This document shows positions 1 through 12,568 of a DNA stretch of 64,000 nt, one piece after another. Every line of letters starts with the position of its first letter. Positions within the stretch are counted from its first letter, which is position 1. The DNA comes from Steinernema hermaphroditum (Eukaryota > Nematoda > Chromadorea > Rhabditida > Steinernematidae). The stretch lies in NCBI GenBank assembly GCA_030435675.1, contig CM059621.1, positions 6,696,001 to 6,760,000 on the forward strand, in the 5' to 3' direction. Both the position numbers and the translations under genes were made by a program. The notes beneath the pieces were generated by a model that saw only the letters and a program-made list of their open reading frames with translations, made no database searches and was not told the origin of the DNA.

Positions 1-1374
1 TTTTTTTTTTAACCTCTCCGAAACCGTGAAAAAACTTCTTTCCCCGTCCAGATGCCAAGCTGGACATGAAACCAGATGGCTGTCCATTCCAGAAAAGTAA
101 CTCTAATGTTAAGAAAAGACCTTGATCTAGAATTCTATTTTGATCTAGGCTTCCCTCTTCACGCTCGATGGCTCACGCAGCCGCTTTCACGCTAGTGATC
201 TTTCGAACTTTTGATGAATCAAGAATCAAGCAGATCAGCTGATCACTACACAGCTTCTCTGTTCTTATGCCTAGTATTTGCGCATCGTTCGTTCCTTACA
301 ACTCAGAAAGATTAAAGATGCTCTTTTCTTGCACTTTTCGTCTTATACTATATGCGTTCTTTTTTTTCTAGTAGTACGCAACGCGCGCGAAATTCGAGCT
401 CCATTCACTGCTGCAACACCGCCGCTCGTCCCCCCGAGAAATCACTGTTCACAGATTGTATAACCCTCGCCGCTTGAGAGGTCCGTCCGCACGTGAGCGA
501 CGCCAAGAGCAAATAGCAAACCATAGAAGATCGTTTTCTCTCCCAAAGTGGCGCCAAGAAGCCGACGCCATCGATCACAGCACAGCCCTTGGCTACCGTA
601 TCCGGCGGTCTTTACGGCGTAGAAGCAGTCGTCTGCTCATCGGTTTCTTCTTCGGTTAAATTTAGTGTAATCCGCTCTGTCAACAACTCGTCTCCGCACA
701 TGTCGTTTCTATTTTAAGCACGGGGAGCGTGCGCGGCGCCTCGCACAAAAGCGCAAAGAAGCGAGTTTCCGGCGCCGCGAAATGTTGCAACGCCGCGCCG
801 AGTACTGTCTAATTGCCCCATTATGCTCTTGACCTTTGTATGGTTATGCGCGAGAGGGCGACGCCGATGGCTTTCGCGCCTTCTTCCAGTCGGTCGACTT
901 TTTTGCTGAATCTTTGCGCGAGGATGGTTCTGCCGACTGGCGACGTTCACTTCCCTGATCCGTTCTGTAAGGGAGATTAATTGCAGTTTTCATTGAACTC
1001 AAGTTTTTAAATGAAGTGATGAGAAATAGGATTCGGGAAGTGAATTTACGAAATGTTCCCGTTGTTTCTGTCTTGTATCTTTTCTGCAACTTAATCGTTC
1101 GTATTCTTGTATGTGCTGGCTTGTGAATTTTTGCACAAACATTACCCAACTGGCTATTTATTTCGAAACATGATAGCGATGCTTTTAAGTTGGTATCCGA
1201 GTTAAATTTGCACCTTTTACGTAGGCCCACAATGGTCGCAAAAGTTATCCGTTTTTGACTTAACAACCCAACATATCATGTATAATATGTAGAAAAGTAC
1301 ACAACTTCCGCCTCCTCTTGGATCCATCTGAGCCATCCAAGGCTCTGTGTACTCATTATGATTTTACCTTATAA
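1..1374. other. Intergenic, no gene seen
   Basis: It opens with a T run. The short open frames lack domain character, splice signals or a sensible start. A GC-rich patch at about 715-810 contains GGCGCC- and GCGCC-type repeats. I see nothing else I can support. Confidence 0.6.
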
Positions 1375-1658
1375 CTTACAAGGGACCGGTCAATCATGCA
1401 TCTGTATTACCTAAGGTAACCCTCTGACAAATCACGATCCGACTATTTCATGCTCATTATTTGAGTGTACACTGGGTTACTTGGGAATCACCGGTGAGTA
1501 ACCACCTAATATGGCGTCGGTGAGAATGAATATCGACGGACACACAGCGCGTTAGGGCACCTAGTATTTTGCACCGTTAATATACTCACCTAGGCCTACC
1601 GTTTGCCCCTGGTCTCGCATCGGTCTTAGAGTTGCATGATTGACCGTTCCCTTCTTAG
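1375..1658. mobile_element. MITE-like element, 284 bp, 26-bp terminal inverted repeats
   Basis: The ends 1375-1400 and 1633-1658 are inverted copies of each other, matching at 23 of 26 positions; the best conserved part is CGGTCAATCATGCA. There is no coding capacity inside. The right half (about 1549-1658) recurs diverged at 50659-50764, including the same terminal repeat, which supports a dispersed non-autonomous DNA transposon. I see no clear target-site duplication. The transposase family is unknown. Confidence 0.7.
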
Positions 1659-2589
1659 TTGGTCGCACGTCGTTGTTTTCTGTTACTTCGACTCTTTCGA
1701 GAACTAGCTGGGTTTCGGAAGATATCGATGTTGCCGATTCTGGTCATCTGTTGATGCGGTAATTTATTTGCACTTTTTGTGTTATTTTTGTGATTTTCGG
1801 TTGCGAGTTCTTCTTCGTATTTTGTTTAAATCAATGAAATATGGGCTAAAATTGTTCATTTGTGCATATTTAAGTAACACAGGTGGTTTTATTTTTAAAG
1901 ATACCTCCCGATGTCCCAGGTGCCTAGTGAAGACAACGACAGAGTAGAGGAAAGGAAGCGGAGAGAAGGGAGAGCAAAATTTGATCAGAAGAAGTACTCT
2001 GATTTTAAAGATTGCATTGGAAAGCTGAATCGATCTTCCAGTGTGCCTGAACCAATTGAAGAAATATTCCTAAAAGCACTTTTTCTCGGGATACGATGGG
2101 TTCTACGGTGTAGACGGTGTTTTGATCATTTTGTTATTGGTTGTTTTGGCTCTTAGTCATCCCTTAACCGTCTCCGAAACAAGGATGCCTGCCAAGAAGT
2201 TCTAAAAAGCGGATGTCACTCACAACGTACCTAGTCTTCAGACCAACCTGTTCTTACAAATCTGCGAAGGTTTTCTGTGGAAACCTGTGATCCGAGAGCT
2301 TTCATCCTCCTTCCTTAGAAAACTGACTTGGGAGGAAACGGTTGCCGAAATTGTAACTCATATTCACTCATACCTAAGACGGTTTTGACCGAATCTGGCT
2401 TGTACCTTCTGACCTGAGATGGCTACTCGGTTCAAGTGTCTCCGGCGCAGCTGGAACTCGGCTTGTTGCTTAAACTCTACGACCCATGTCGTTGCGCACA
2501 CTCATTGGCACGACACTATCGTAATCCCATCTCAGCCTTGATCCTCCGGTCCGTTCCCAGTACATTCGGCATGAACTCATCAAGAAGCG

Positions 2590-3110
2590 CTGCTCCCACG
2601 TCCCCTCGACGACGCTGTGTTTGTCGCCACGAGACACACGATTTCGCCTTTTTTCGGTTCTTTTTCGGTGACGTCACACGGGTGTCGCCGCCGCCAAACC
2701 AGAAGTCCCAACATCGCCGGCGGCGATGAGAACGGCGCCACGGTGGCTTCTGCTGCAGCGTCGTCAGAATCGGGTTTCTTCGGCGGCCTCCGTCTCCGCT
2801 GTGGACGGCGGCGCCCAACGGGGTCAGCCGCCCGAGTCGCCCCACAAAGAACCCCTTTCGCGTTTCGTGCGTTCGCCCATTTGTCGCAAAAAATTATGCA
2901 ATGCGACAGCCGACCGAACGCGAATAATGCGAATCTTTATGCGACACCGCGGCGACAGTTTAATGTGTTCGCTATGACGAGCCCGCGGCGGAGGAGGCGC
3001 GAACTTAATTATGGCCTTTGGAGGAGCTGCGACGCGGCGCCGCTCAATTATAGTGAATTTAACGTCGGATTCACAAGGCGCTCGTCCGCAAGATGTTCCT
3101 CCTGAGAAGC
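2590..3110. promoter_or_regulatory. GC-rich island with TAAT/TTTAT cores, possible cis-regulatory block
   Basis: Dense GCCGCC/GGCGCC sequence is broken by regularly spaced AT cores such as CTTAATTATGG and TCAATTATAG, plus TTTATGCG and a CRE-like TGACGTCA. Homeodomain proteins recognise TAAT/TTTAT cores. The open frames on both strands look like by-products of high GC content. Regulatory function is inferred only. Confidence 0.3.
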
Positions 3111-5689
3111 TTGCCGTCGGCTACCGTATCACTTTACGGTGTGCTTACGACGGAACTCGTTCTAGTATGTTCCATGTCAAGTACGTGAAGTGGTGCCATA
3201 TTTTACAGTATGACTATCTGTTACTCCAGCCGGTTTCTGTCACTACTCCTTTTTATAGCTATTTTTATGGTGGTGTTCACTTGTACAGGAACTAAAACAG
3301 TGTGGTGTACAGGGCGGTGGGTAGAACGAGCGCTAGCTGAGATTTTACAGTTCTGGTTTAGTTTATGAGAGTTATGAAGGGCCACATCGTTCTTTAGTCA
3401 TTAGGTGGGGGACGTGCCTGCAAAAGTGGAAGTTTTGGTGGTTCCGGTATGGTTTTTCAGAATATTTCCTAACCTTTTCCTATTATGTTACAATTTCCAT
3501 GAAGAATGATGGCTGGGAGTCTATAGACTAATTTTGCAGTTGAAGTTCATTTTCTCAAACTGAAAAAGCCGTTTTTTTATTTTTCGTTTATTTTCGCACT
3601 GTATATTTCCTGGAACAATCCGAAACACCTAACCTTCTCCTAATCTGATTATTTATTTGATGGGCAGTATACTGTCTTAGCTGCATACACAACACGAGCT
3701 TAGATTCATAATTCTAACAAGGGGTATACAGACTATTTTTGTGACAGCTGATGTGAAGGCCCCCAAACTCAGGGATCCCTAGAAATCCTTGAGAATATGG
3801 CTCACGTTCTCATGAAAAACGATAGATGCTAGACCTTTCCCGATGATAACCAGGATCTAAGTCACTTGCTCTATTTCTTTTCGTTTCATATGTTCTTCAA
3901 TTTCTTTTTTTCATCAGACTTTTGACTATTCTGTTGTTGAATGACAATACTGCCAATTTTAATGACAGTCAAAAGACTTATTTTGAATTGAAATACCGTA
4001 GTTCAGTCTATCACGGAACGAAGCACACAGATGCTCGGCCTTTGTTTGATCGATCTGTGAAGGGCCACATCGATGGGCTGATATATTTATTCAATTGCAC
4101 TTGAAGCGGAGTGGACAACGTTGCAGATCTCAGATCAGCATCACTATCTCTGGGAAATTTGGAGTTTCGATGATTCGAGTTGACTTTTCCTGAACTATTG
4201 TCCGAACCGTTTTCGAATCTAACCATGGTTTTAGTGCTGTCACTGACCCAGAGGGAATATCACCCGATTTCAGTTGTTGAAGGGAATGCTCCGCAACTTG
4301 AACGTGAACTCCGATCAGTGGTGTGCTCCCCGGCAAAGTGACCTTGATCGCCTTTTTTGCTAATTATTTCGAGGAGAGCTCTCGGAGGATTCTCTGCAGA
4401 AAGTACCTTTTTATTATTAACGCTGACCTGAACGATGCCATGATATTGATCAGAATACATATATCCGTACTGCATTGGAATCTAAAGAGCTTCTTGGCTG
4501 AAAGAGTCGTTGGAAGAAAGGTCGTTCTTGTACACCGATGTGTGTGGTCCATTTTTTCAAGCCATCGGTTATTTTTTAGAACTGATGGTAGCTAGAATCC
4601 ACAATTTGCCGGGGTGCTCAGGCACTGTCGTTTCCTAGTTAAGTAGCGGCGATCTCATAGAAATGCAGTCAAGAACCTAACACCAAACAAACAGCGCCTT
4701 AAACAGCCTACAATGATGGACGACTTTCTGTCGAGAACACAGCGCAAAAACGTTTTAAACTCTGCAGGTGTTCGTTCTCTAAATGGGTCACTTAACTCTG
4801 CACTCTGTCACTCCCCCGGCCTTCTTTTCAGTCGGTGAAATTCTATGAGGTCCTATCGGCTGTACCGTTATTTACGACAGCGTTTTGTCCATATGTTAAA
4901 CTGAACAACTCGGTCAGTTTTATGGAAAGGATAGCAAAACGGTAGCCGTGTTAAGTCTACATCCACTCTACGCAAAACAAAAAGTTTGTGTCTTGACGAT
5001 CAAAGATGATAGTTTATGGTCAGTAAAATAGTTTATGGAAAAAAGGGCCTATTCTTCAATTTTATCGCCATTTTACTTCAAATTTTACGACCAGTAATAT
5101 GTGTGTCAAGTTCTTCATCGGCACTTGAAGTAGCGATTCAACGGAACCACATGTATGGATCCGTTGAATCGCCGCTCACCAGCGCTTCGGCCACGCTCAG
5201 ATCCACGATCAAGTGCTTTTACAGATGTCATTTTGTCTTGCATTCAATATCTTAGCCTTATTCTGCTTCTTACACACCACTGGAACCCAATCGGGAGGGG
5301 AATTTCAGCCTGAACGCAGCATCGCCAGTTTCACCATGATAGATCTGAGAACATCTCTTGACTCTAATCTTCACATCGTTTGGGAAGACTATCGTCGCTT
5401 CAAGAGTTATATAGGAAGCCTTCAAGAAGCGAAGCTTTTCTCTTCATGCACGCACACCGCAAGAGAAGGTCCTTATCCCTGTTTCCCATCAGATGCACGT
5501 TGTCTACCGTAAACCGTAGGACTTCGTCACTTTCGTTGGCATATGAGTAATGCAAAAAAAAAGCAATTTTCTGATCAAAGTAGCAGAACATTTCGCAGAT
5601 TGTTGATAAATCAAGGCGCCCTCTGCGTCCTCTTCGGAGACCGTAAGGTCGCCTCGAGATAATCGGCTCCCCAGAAGCAGCACAAAGAC

Positions 5690-6275
5690 GCAGAGGATGA
5701 GTCATGTCGCGCAGCGCCACACACGGCGCCGAACAAATCATTCAAGTTTTTCGAGGCCGAATTCCAAGTTAATACCGTTACGCGTTGATTCCATTAGACG
5801 CTGTCAGGGCGCGGCGGCGATGGCGGTGAAGAGCGATCGACGCGGGCGGCGATCGCGACAGCCGCGTCGTCTTCTTGAGAGGCTCCTTCGCCGAGAGACG
5901 TCTCCGGCCACGCGAGCACCTTTCCTGCGATCGCTCGTCACCGCCACTCCTCGTTCCAACACTCACCTGAAGGTCAGAGAGAACGTCGTCGTCGGCTGGC
6001 GTCTTCTCGAGGCTCCCGCCGCGATCGATTGATTAGAAGACTTCCCCTTTTGCTGCTTCGCACCTCTCCGCCACCGCCATCATGCACAGCCCCTCCTGCT
6101 TCTCGCGCCGGGCGTGCGCCACCCGCTCCCCTCCCGGATTAGTCATCCCCGTTTATTCACACTTGCCACTTGGTCTCTTATCGCGCGTTATCACCGCCTT
6201 CGGCGTTTCTTTCGATCATGTGACCGCGGATTACGCGTGCACCCAAGCGGCAGCCGCGATTAATCCTCGCTGAAC
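5690..6275. promoter_or_regulatory. GC-rich island, possible cis-regulatory block
   Basis: Same texture as the 2.6-kb island: repeated CGATCG and GCGGCGAT words, then spaced AT cores (CGGATTAG, GCGATTAATC). Overlapping open frames on both strands show no protein-like composition. Function is inferred. Confidence 0.25.
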
Positions 6276-7389
6276 GGCTGTTTTTCCTGAACCGCTTGTA
6301 GCTATTCTCGTAGGGCGTCTTTGTTTGTCGTCGGCACTTAACGTTACGATCGCCACGGAGTTTCAGAAGTCTTTCAAAGTTTCCTTTATGTCCCTTTTTA
6401 TGCCTTTTAGTGCTATTCTCGACCTCCGCTGCAAATCGCCCTGCCAAGTTCCTCTCGTTTCGCATCTTTCGGTCACTGAACACATCTTGTTATCCTTAAC
6501 CGTGATCGTGATAGAGTCTGCGAGCCATTACAGATCCAAATAAAGCAACTAATTACCTTGATCCCTCCATTTTCTTGAAGATCTCTAAGATCTTGTCCTT
6601 TGATCTCTGTCACTATCCAGTTTTTATCCAGTGTTGTACTACGGTCGACGAATTGTCAATGAAACTCCGTCCAGTTATACTTCCCTCATATCATTCATCC
6701 ATCTAACGGAGTTCTGGTTTGTATTTTTATGTTGAAATAACTGGTTCGCTTCTTCTAAAAGTGAGAATCGGTTGTGGACTAAACCTCGGCCAATCTTTGA
6801 CCAATGTCTTGACGGATCTGGAAAGAAAAATCAGATACATAGTACCTTATAAATGCGCTTCTCTCATTCCTTATTCAAAATCGCCTTGTGACAGGAAGAA
6901 GCTTTCCACCTATTCTACTATAACTTACAATTTATTTTAGATCTTAACTTATCCATCTGAAATTTTGTTTTCCACTTATGCGTTGCCAAAAAGGTTGTTA
7001 AGAAGTTGTTTAATCAAAAACTCAATCTCAAAATCAACCTAAATTATGTCTTTAACTAAAGGAGATCTTGAAGGAGTCTGTCACATGATCCTCGAAAAAC
7101 AACAAAAACAAAGAGCAACCGGTCTCTGGTTATTCTATTTTTTTCTTCTCTCCCATTTTCTAATTTCAAGAGAGCAATCATACTCGCATCCCCACTAAAA
7201 ACGCAATATTTGCGTGTTCGCCTCCACTGATCTGGAGACCGATGCATCCTTTCCACCAAGAGATATAGGAATCGCCCCATCACAGTAGCTACGGTCATGA
7301 TCGCGCAATCAGCCTGCCGTTCTCCTTAAGCTCGCCACTTCCTGCTGCTCTAGAATCAGCAGGAAACTCATATCAACGATGTGATCGGC

Positions 7390-7760
7390 CGTCTTCTGTA
7401 AACACTTTTTCCAAGCGCCTTCTGCAGTCCATGACCCTTCGGGTCTCCAATCAGCGCGCGTCCGATCGATGGAGCCTGTTGCGCTCGACCGGTGTTTGTC
7501 CTCGGCCGGCTCCTCTCAAACCTATCGGCAAACAGCCGTTAAGGAACACTTTACGGTAAACAAAAGCTTATAAAGATGTTTACGAGACGCACGTTAGTCG
7601 CTACATCGCGCCACAAGAGTCCACTCGGACCACGAAGACCAGAGGCCCGGGAGACGATGATCGACGATGTTTTCGCGAAATTCGTTTCCCTCCTCCGGCG
7701 ATCGGAAATCATTTCGTTCGATTTGCGATCGCCAATTTGGAATTTCCTTGTTTGCGCCGA
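7390..7760. promoter_or_regulatory. GC-rich island
   Basis: GATCG-rich sequence (for example GCGATCGGAAATCATTTCG) stands out against an AT-rich background. No coding support. A regulatory role is only a guess. Confidence 0.2.
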
Positions 7761-8339
7761 AAGGTTATCTTCTGTGAGTGGTGGTGAAGGAATGTCGCTG
7801 ACTCCAATGGTGCATGAGTCTTATTGTGGGGCTTCTCTGTTCAATACTTTAATTGGTGGTCGCCTTATTGACCGTATTCCGATGTGGTGACGCTATCTGA
7901 CGAAACGGTTAACTTTCACATGTTGGCATTTATAACAGGGCAAGGAACCGTTGAAATTTGATATTTGGTGCTACTGGATTGTGTTATTTCTGCAACATAT
8001 GAACGGCCTGTGGGTACTCTAGGCATGCAAAGTTCCTGAATGGAGTTGACTTTTGACTCGGTTCGATATTCGGAGATTTATAACTATTCGACACCCATAT
8101 AGACATGCTAAAAAGGCATGTTCTTAGAAAAGTCTCAGTGATGATGACTAATATGTACTTGCAGAACATCTGGTAGTCGGATCGTGATAAAATCTGTGCA
8201 AAACTCAACGCTGTATTAACAGGAACACAGCGAAAGTAGTAGTTTCTAGCCTTCCAGCGGCACGTTCGACTTTAAGAAGAGGAGGTTTTGGAGATTTTCG
8301 GGCGTTGCCCTCAATCAGTCGTCAAATTCCACAATTATC

Positions 8340-8547
8340 CCTGTGGTTTCTTTTAATTTAGACGGCTTGGCAGCCTGAAAAAGCCAGATTTGAATCCACA
8401 GGCAAGCCCCAAAGCTCTGTATAAATTTCCTGAAACCCGGTCTGTCCGCCACGAGCTGCGAGCCTATGGCCACGATTAAGAACAACGCGCGAGTAGTGGC
8501 CTCAAATATGGTTTTGCTTGGCTGCCTGAATTAAAAGAAACCGCAGG
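8340..8547. repeat. Short inverted repeat element, about 208 bp
   Basis: 8340-8359 (CCTGTGGTTTCTTTTAATTT) and 8528-8547 are inverted copies with 18 of 20 matches, flanking about 170 bp without coding sequence. It could be a foldback MITE or a chance hairpin; no second copy was seen in the window. Confidence 0.5.
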
Positions 8548-11500
8548 TGTTTTAGAGAGTGATTCAAGTTCCGGTTCGCCCTTACATTCTATCAGCTGCT
8601 CACTTATCTCCTCATGGTGAATTTTCGCATTCTTAATGAGGCTTATAGCAGCGATATTCTTTCGCGAGATCTTTTGACCACAAGTTCTACACGAGAAACG
8701 CCGTTGAAAAACGGATTCATTTCTTTTGCTTCCTTTAGCCATGAATAGCTTTCACACCGCCAAGACCTATTATTGTGCTAAATTTCGCTCAAATCCTTTT
8801 TCACCGTTTCCAAGCCTAAGCCACGCACTGATGAAGCCGTTTGAAGACGATACATCAAGTGACCACTTCTGTCGTCACCTTCCACAATTTTTTTTGCAAA
8901 TCACTGAGCTCTTCGAACTTAAAGGACTACTTTGTAGCCGTGTACATTGTAGCCGATAATGATTTTTGCCCCATAAAATGTGATCAGAGCTCGCCTGTTT
9001 TGTAAATGTTATTGTCGCCAACCTACGTGCACATTTTGAACTTCAGTTTTTATGTGTCTAAGGGTCATCGAGTTGCGTATCTTGGCGTCATTCTCGCCAA
9101 ACCCGTGTCCTCAACTTCCCGAAAATAAATCGTTTTTCTCGATGACGATCATCGTTGTTTTCCATTTCCAATCCACTCGCCTCGGGGGTCCAAACTCGTC
9201 AAACGAGAAACGGAAAAACAGAAAATCGAGGAGTTGAATCATCGTTTTCTTTTTTTCTTCGCCGGAAGTGGCGGGTGGAGGGAACCCTGTATGTTTAGTG
9301 TTTACCGACGGCCTCCGCTTCTTCTAAGTGCGCGCCTAATGAGTGTTCCGACCCCGCTTTGTAAATGAACCGAACGAAGCCTGCTATCACGCGCCGATGA
9401 CGCGATCGGTGCTCGCTCGCTTATTATGAAGGAATTTTGAACATTCGGTCTTCGTTTCCGCTTCCGGAGACGGCGCTTTAAGTTGCCCAGCGGAGCGTCG
9501 GATGAATGTAAGGGTGATGTAAGCGACTGTTAAGTGGTGTGTAAAACGATGCGACATACGATAAGCCGCGGCGATTGTGTCTGGCTTGGACCGATTTGTG
9601 AGAACGCGTGGTTTCCGGTTGGTCTTTTCGAATCTAAAAAACGGAGGCTGGTTTTGAGACGCGAGGGTATTGGTGGTAGCGGATCCGGTTAGGCTGATAC
9701 GTGATCTATACAAGTGTCCGCTATGTAGAACTGTCCTAACGAATGGATATTTTTCGTTGAGTTCAACGACGTTTCTGTTATTCATTGTTAGTGATAAATT
9801 GCGAGTCAGAGAGGATTTTTCTGAGAACAGTAGCTTCCCCTAAATATTCCATATTCTTAATAAACCTTGAAAAACTATTGGTAGAACAATTCAATGTTTC
9901 ATTGGATCAGTGATGTTCCAAAAAGTGTTCCAAAAAAGAGCGCCTTTTCTTGAAAGACCCTGTATAAGATCATTCGAAGAGCGGTCGGTTTCAGACACAA
10001 GACAAAAGGAAGATTAGCGCCTTGCCCCAGAAGATCCGACACGTGAGCGGAATCGCGCTCTTGGGAGGTGACGTAGGGAAAGTAACGGCGTTTAGAGTGG
10101 TATTTCGTGCGTTGAAAAGCTGAACCGACACCGATCACGAATGAAACGCGACTCAATGCGCCACACAGACTGTTCATATCCACACTATATCTCTGCGGAC
10201 TTGAAGTTTCTTTGCAGTGCTTGGTCACATTCAGCCTACTATGTAAGCGCCACTCTTGCCTCCCTCAGGGTTGCGGTGCCTCCATCAGCAGAGTAGCCAC
10301 TGATCCCTGCCGCAATGCCTTTGGGACATCCAAGTCATCCATGTTTGCTAGGCTCAAAATTCTCAAAATTCTCGAATATTTACCACTTTCCTCTTTATTC
10401 CATCGGTTAGTCAATACTTTTCGAAGATGCGTCTTAGATCTTCCTCATCGCGGATTTTAAATTTCCACCTTCTCACGAAGCGTCTAGACGGACTCTACGT
10501 GCAAACACAAAAAAGGGCCAATTTTTGTTCAAAACTGCACGTCCCATTCACCGATTAACCGACGGATACCGTAGTCTTTTCAAAATACGTCTGGCTTCGG
10601 ATGACCAAACAGAGAAAATCGACACTTCTTCTAGTGTATCTTCTTGTCGACACCCACTAAAGGCACTTTTATCACCATTAATCACTGCTTTCGGAGTAAA
10701 TATTTTGGTCTTTGCCCGAGTCATTTGAATATCCAAAGTCCTCGCAAACAGCGGGCGACCGTAACCCTCTGCCGTGCCTTCTTCATCCATCTCCCACCTG
10801 AGCGCCTCGAGCAAAGGTCGCCTCTATTCTTAGCGCTTCTTCCCAGCCGAGACTCCCGATGACCAAGTGGCGAGAGTCGACGGCGCCTCCTCCGATCTCG
10901 CCGTCGCCGCGGCGGCCATCCTTCTTCAGCTGATCAATTTTGATCGCCGAGGTCGTCCTCGGCGCCCCGAGATTCTAATCTCCCCAGCGGCGGTCGCAAA
11001 GGTCATCTGCAGGTGCGTCGCCTCGGCCGCCGCCGCTGACTAATACGACTCCGCAGCAGAAGACGGTCCAGGCGCCGCGGAACTGTTAGGCGTGCGTTTA
11101 TCTGCTTATCACCGGAGGCGACTCTTCCGGCGACGCGTCGTCGCCGCCGGCGACGGCCATGTTTTGTTGTGCGATTGATCTGATAGCGGCGAAGGCGACG
11201 GCTGAGGCGCTGCGGCGCAGTCGTAAGCGGGTGTTGCAATCGTCGTACGATCGTGTGCATCAAGTGGCCGTGTTTTGTTATGTTTTTTCTTCTTTTTTAT
11301 CTCTTAGTTAGTGGCGACCGATACGTGGGAAGTGATAGTGGCGCCGCCGCGGACTGTTTGGCCGCTTTGCCGTTTCCGGCTGTTTTCCATCGGCTGTTCC
11401 TTGACTCATCCGAGCATTCCACTTTTAGATATTGAATGGTACACTGCAGGGAATCGCTTTTGTGTGATATTCCGATGGATTTAGGAGAAATTGATCATCT

Positions 11501-12568
11501 GAAATTGAAAGCCAGTGTCGAATTTCTAGAGTGATCGTTCTAATTTTAGCCCTTCTTGTACATACATTAGCCTAAACACTCCGATGACGTGTTCTTACGT
11601 TTCGCTTTTCTCGATTGAATCAAGAATCGCATTGAACTCTAATCACTTTCTGAGATCCTCGTTCTTCGTATTGTATGTATAGTTATGATTGCAACAGTGA
11701 CTCAAAGTTATCAGATAACGAGTAATCTTTGATTGTATGTTTGACGTGATGGAATGGCCCATGGAAAGTCATCGATTTACTGCCCGTATCTTTTGAGATG
11801 AAGTGTGCCCACAATCTGTTCTTCCTGGTCAAAAAGACCTCGATGGCTAGATACAAGTCGACTAATCCTGTATTGTAATGCCCTTTGAAGGATAGTTCTA
11901 CGGTGTCGATCGGGAGCTTCTTATCCCCTATTCCCTAAAGAGGGCTACATTCCCTAAGTGTTTAGAAAGTGAGGTTAAGTCGACAAGCAATCGGATCCGT
12001 AATTTTTCCAAAAATTAAAAACAAATTTGAATTGTAAGCTCAAACTGGTTGTCCAAGAAGGCTAAAAGGTGACCTCAGCACCTCCGCCGTGACCTCCACC
12101 GACGAACGCTCCACAAATCGGACCGCCGCTTCACCGTCCACTTCCGCCATTACAACTTAATTCCGCGCCTTTTATCGCCAATTTGCACTTTAGACGCCAT
12201 CTGCACTCTCGCTGCTTCTCATTTCCTCGTCCGCTCATCTCATCCGCCCCAAGAAGGTGGCCGAAGAACCAGTTCGTCTAATTGAATCGAGTAGGCGCTT
12301 TCGCCGATGGCATTTTTCTTCGCCATAATTGCAATTCGCGTGTTCTCCGAAAAGCGACCGTTCTGTGCGGAGCTCGTCGTGTGGGCATAAATCGCTACCG
12401 TATGCCGGGGCCGCTCCCTCAAGCGGAGTACGATCGCGTGCGCCGCGAAGTGACAATTAGCCCGTCGTGGGGAGGGCGCCGCGCTGTCGCCAACTCGAGC
12501 GTGAGCGGTGCCGCGCCGTTGGGCAGCCAGTGCGCGCCTCTGACGGAAACGATTCCAGGCGGGCCGCG
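8548..12568. other. Intergenic upstream of yap, no supported gene
   Basis: No reading frame here has domain character. A GC-rich island at about 10760-11240 contains GCGGCGGCC- and GTCGCCG-type words and ends about 1.3 kb before the yap start. The last 500 bp are again GC-rich and probably hold the yap promoter. Confidence 0.5.

Larger units (their letters stand above)
1659..8339. other. Intergenic with GC-rich islands, no supported gene
   Basis: Long non-coding stretch of alternating AT-rich and GC-rich DNA. One 81-codon frame at 1911-2156 begins just after an acceptor-like TTTTTAAAG and has a charged N-terminal half, but it matches nothing I know and no splice continuation is visible. The GC-rich islands at 2590-3110, 5690-6275 and 7390-7760 are listed separately. 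Confidence 0.5.

Noticed and set aside
1911..2156. 81-codon frame after an acceptor-like TTTTTAAAG
   Set aside because: Charged N-terminal half looks protein-like, but no known motif, no splice continuation, and the second half is atypical. Kept only as a remark.
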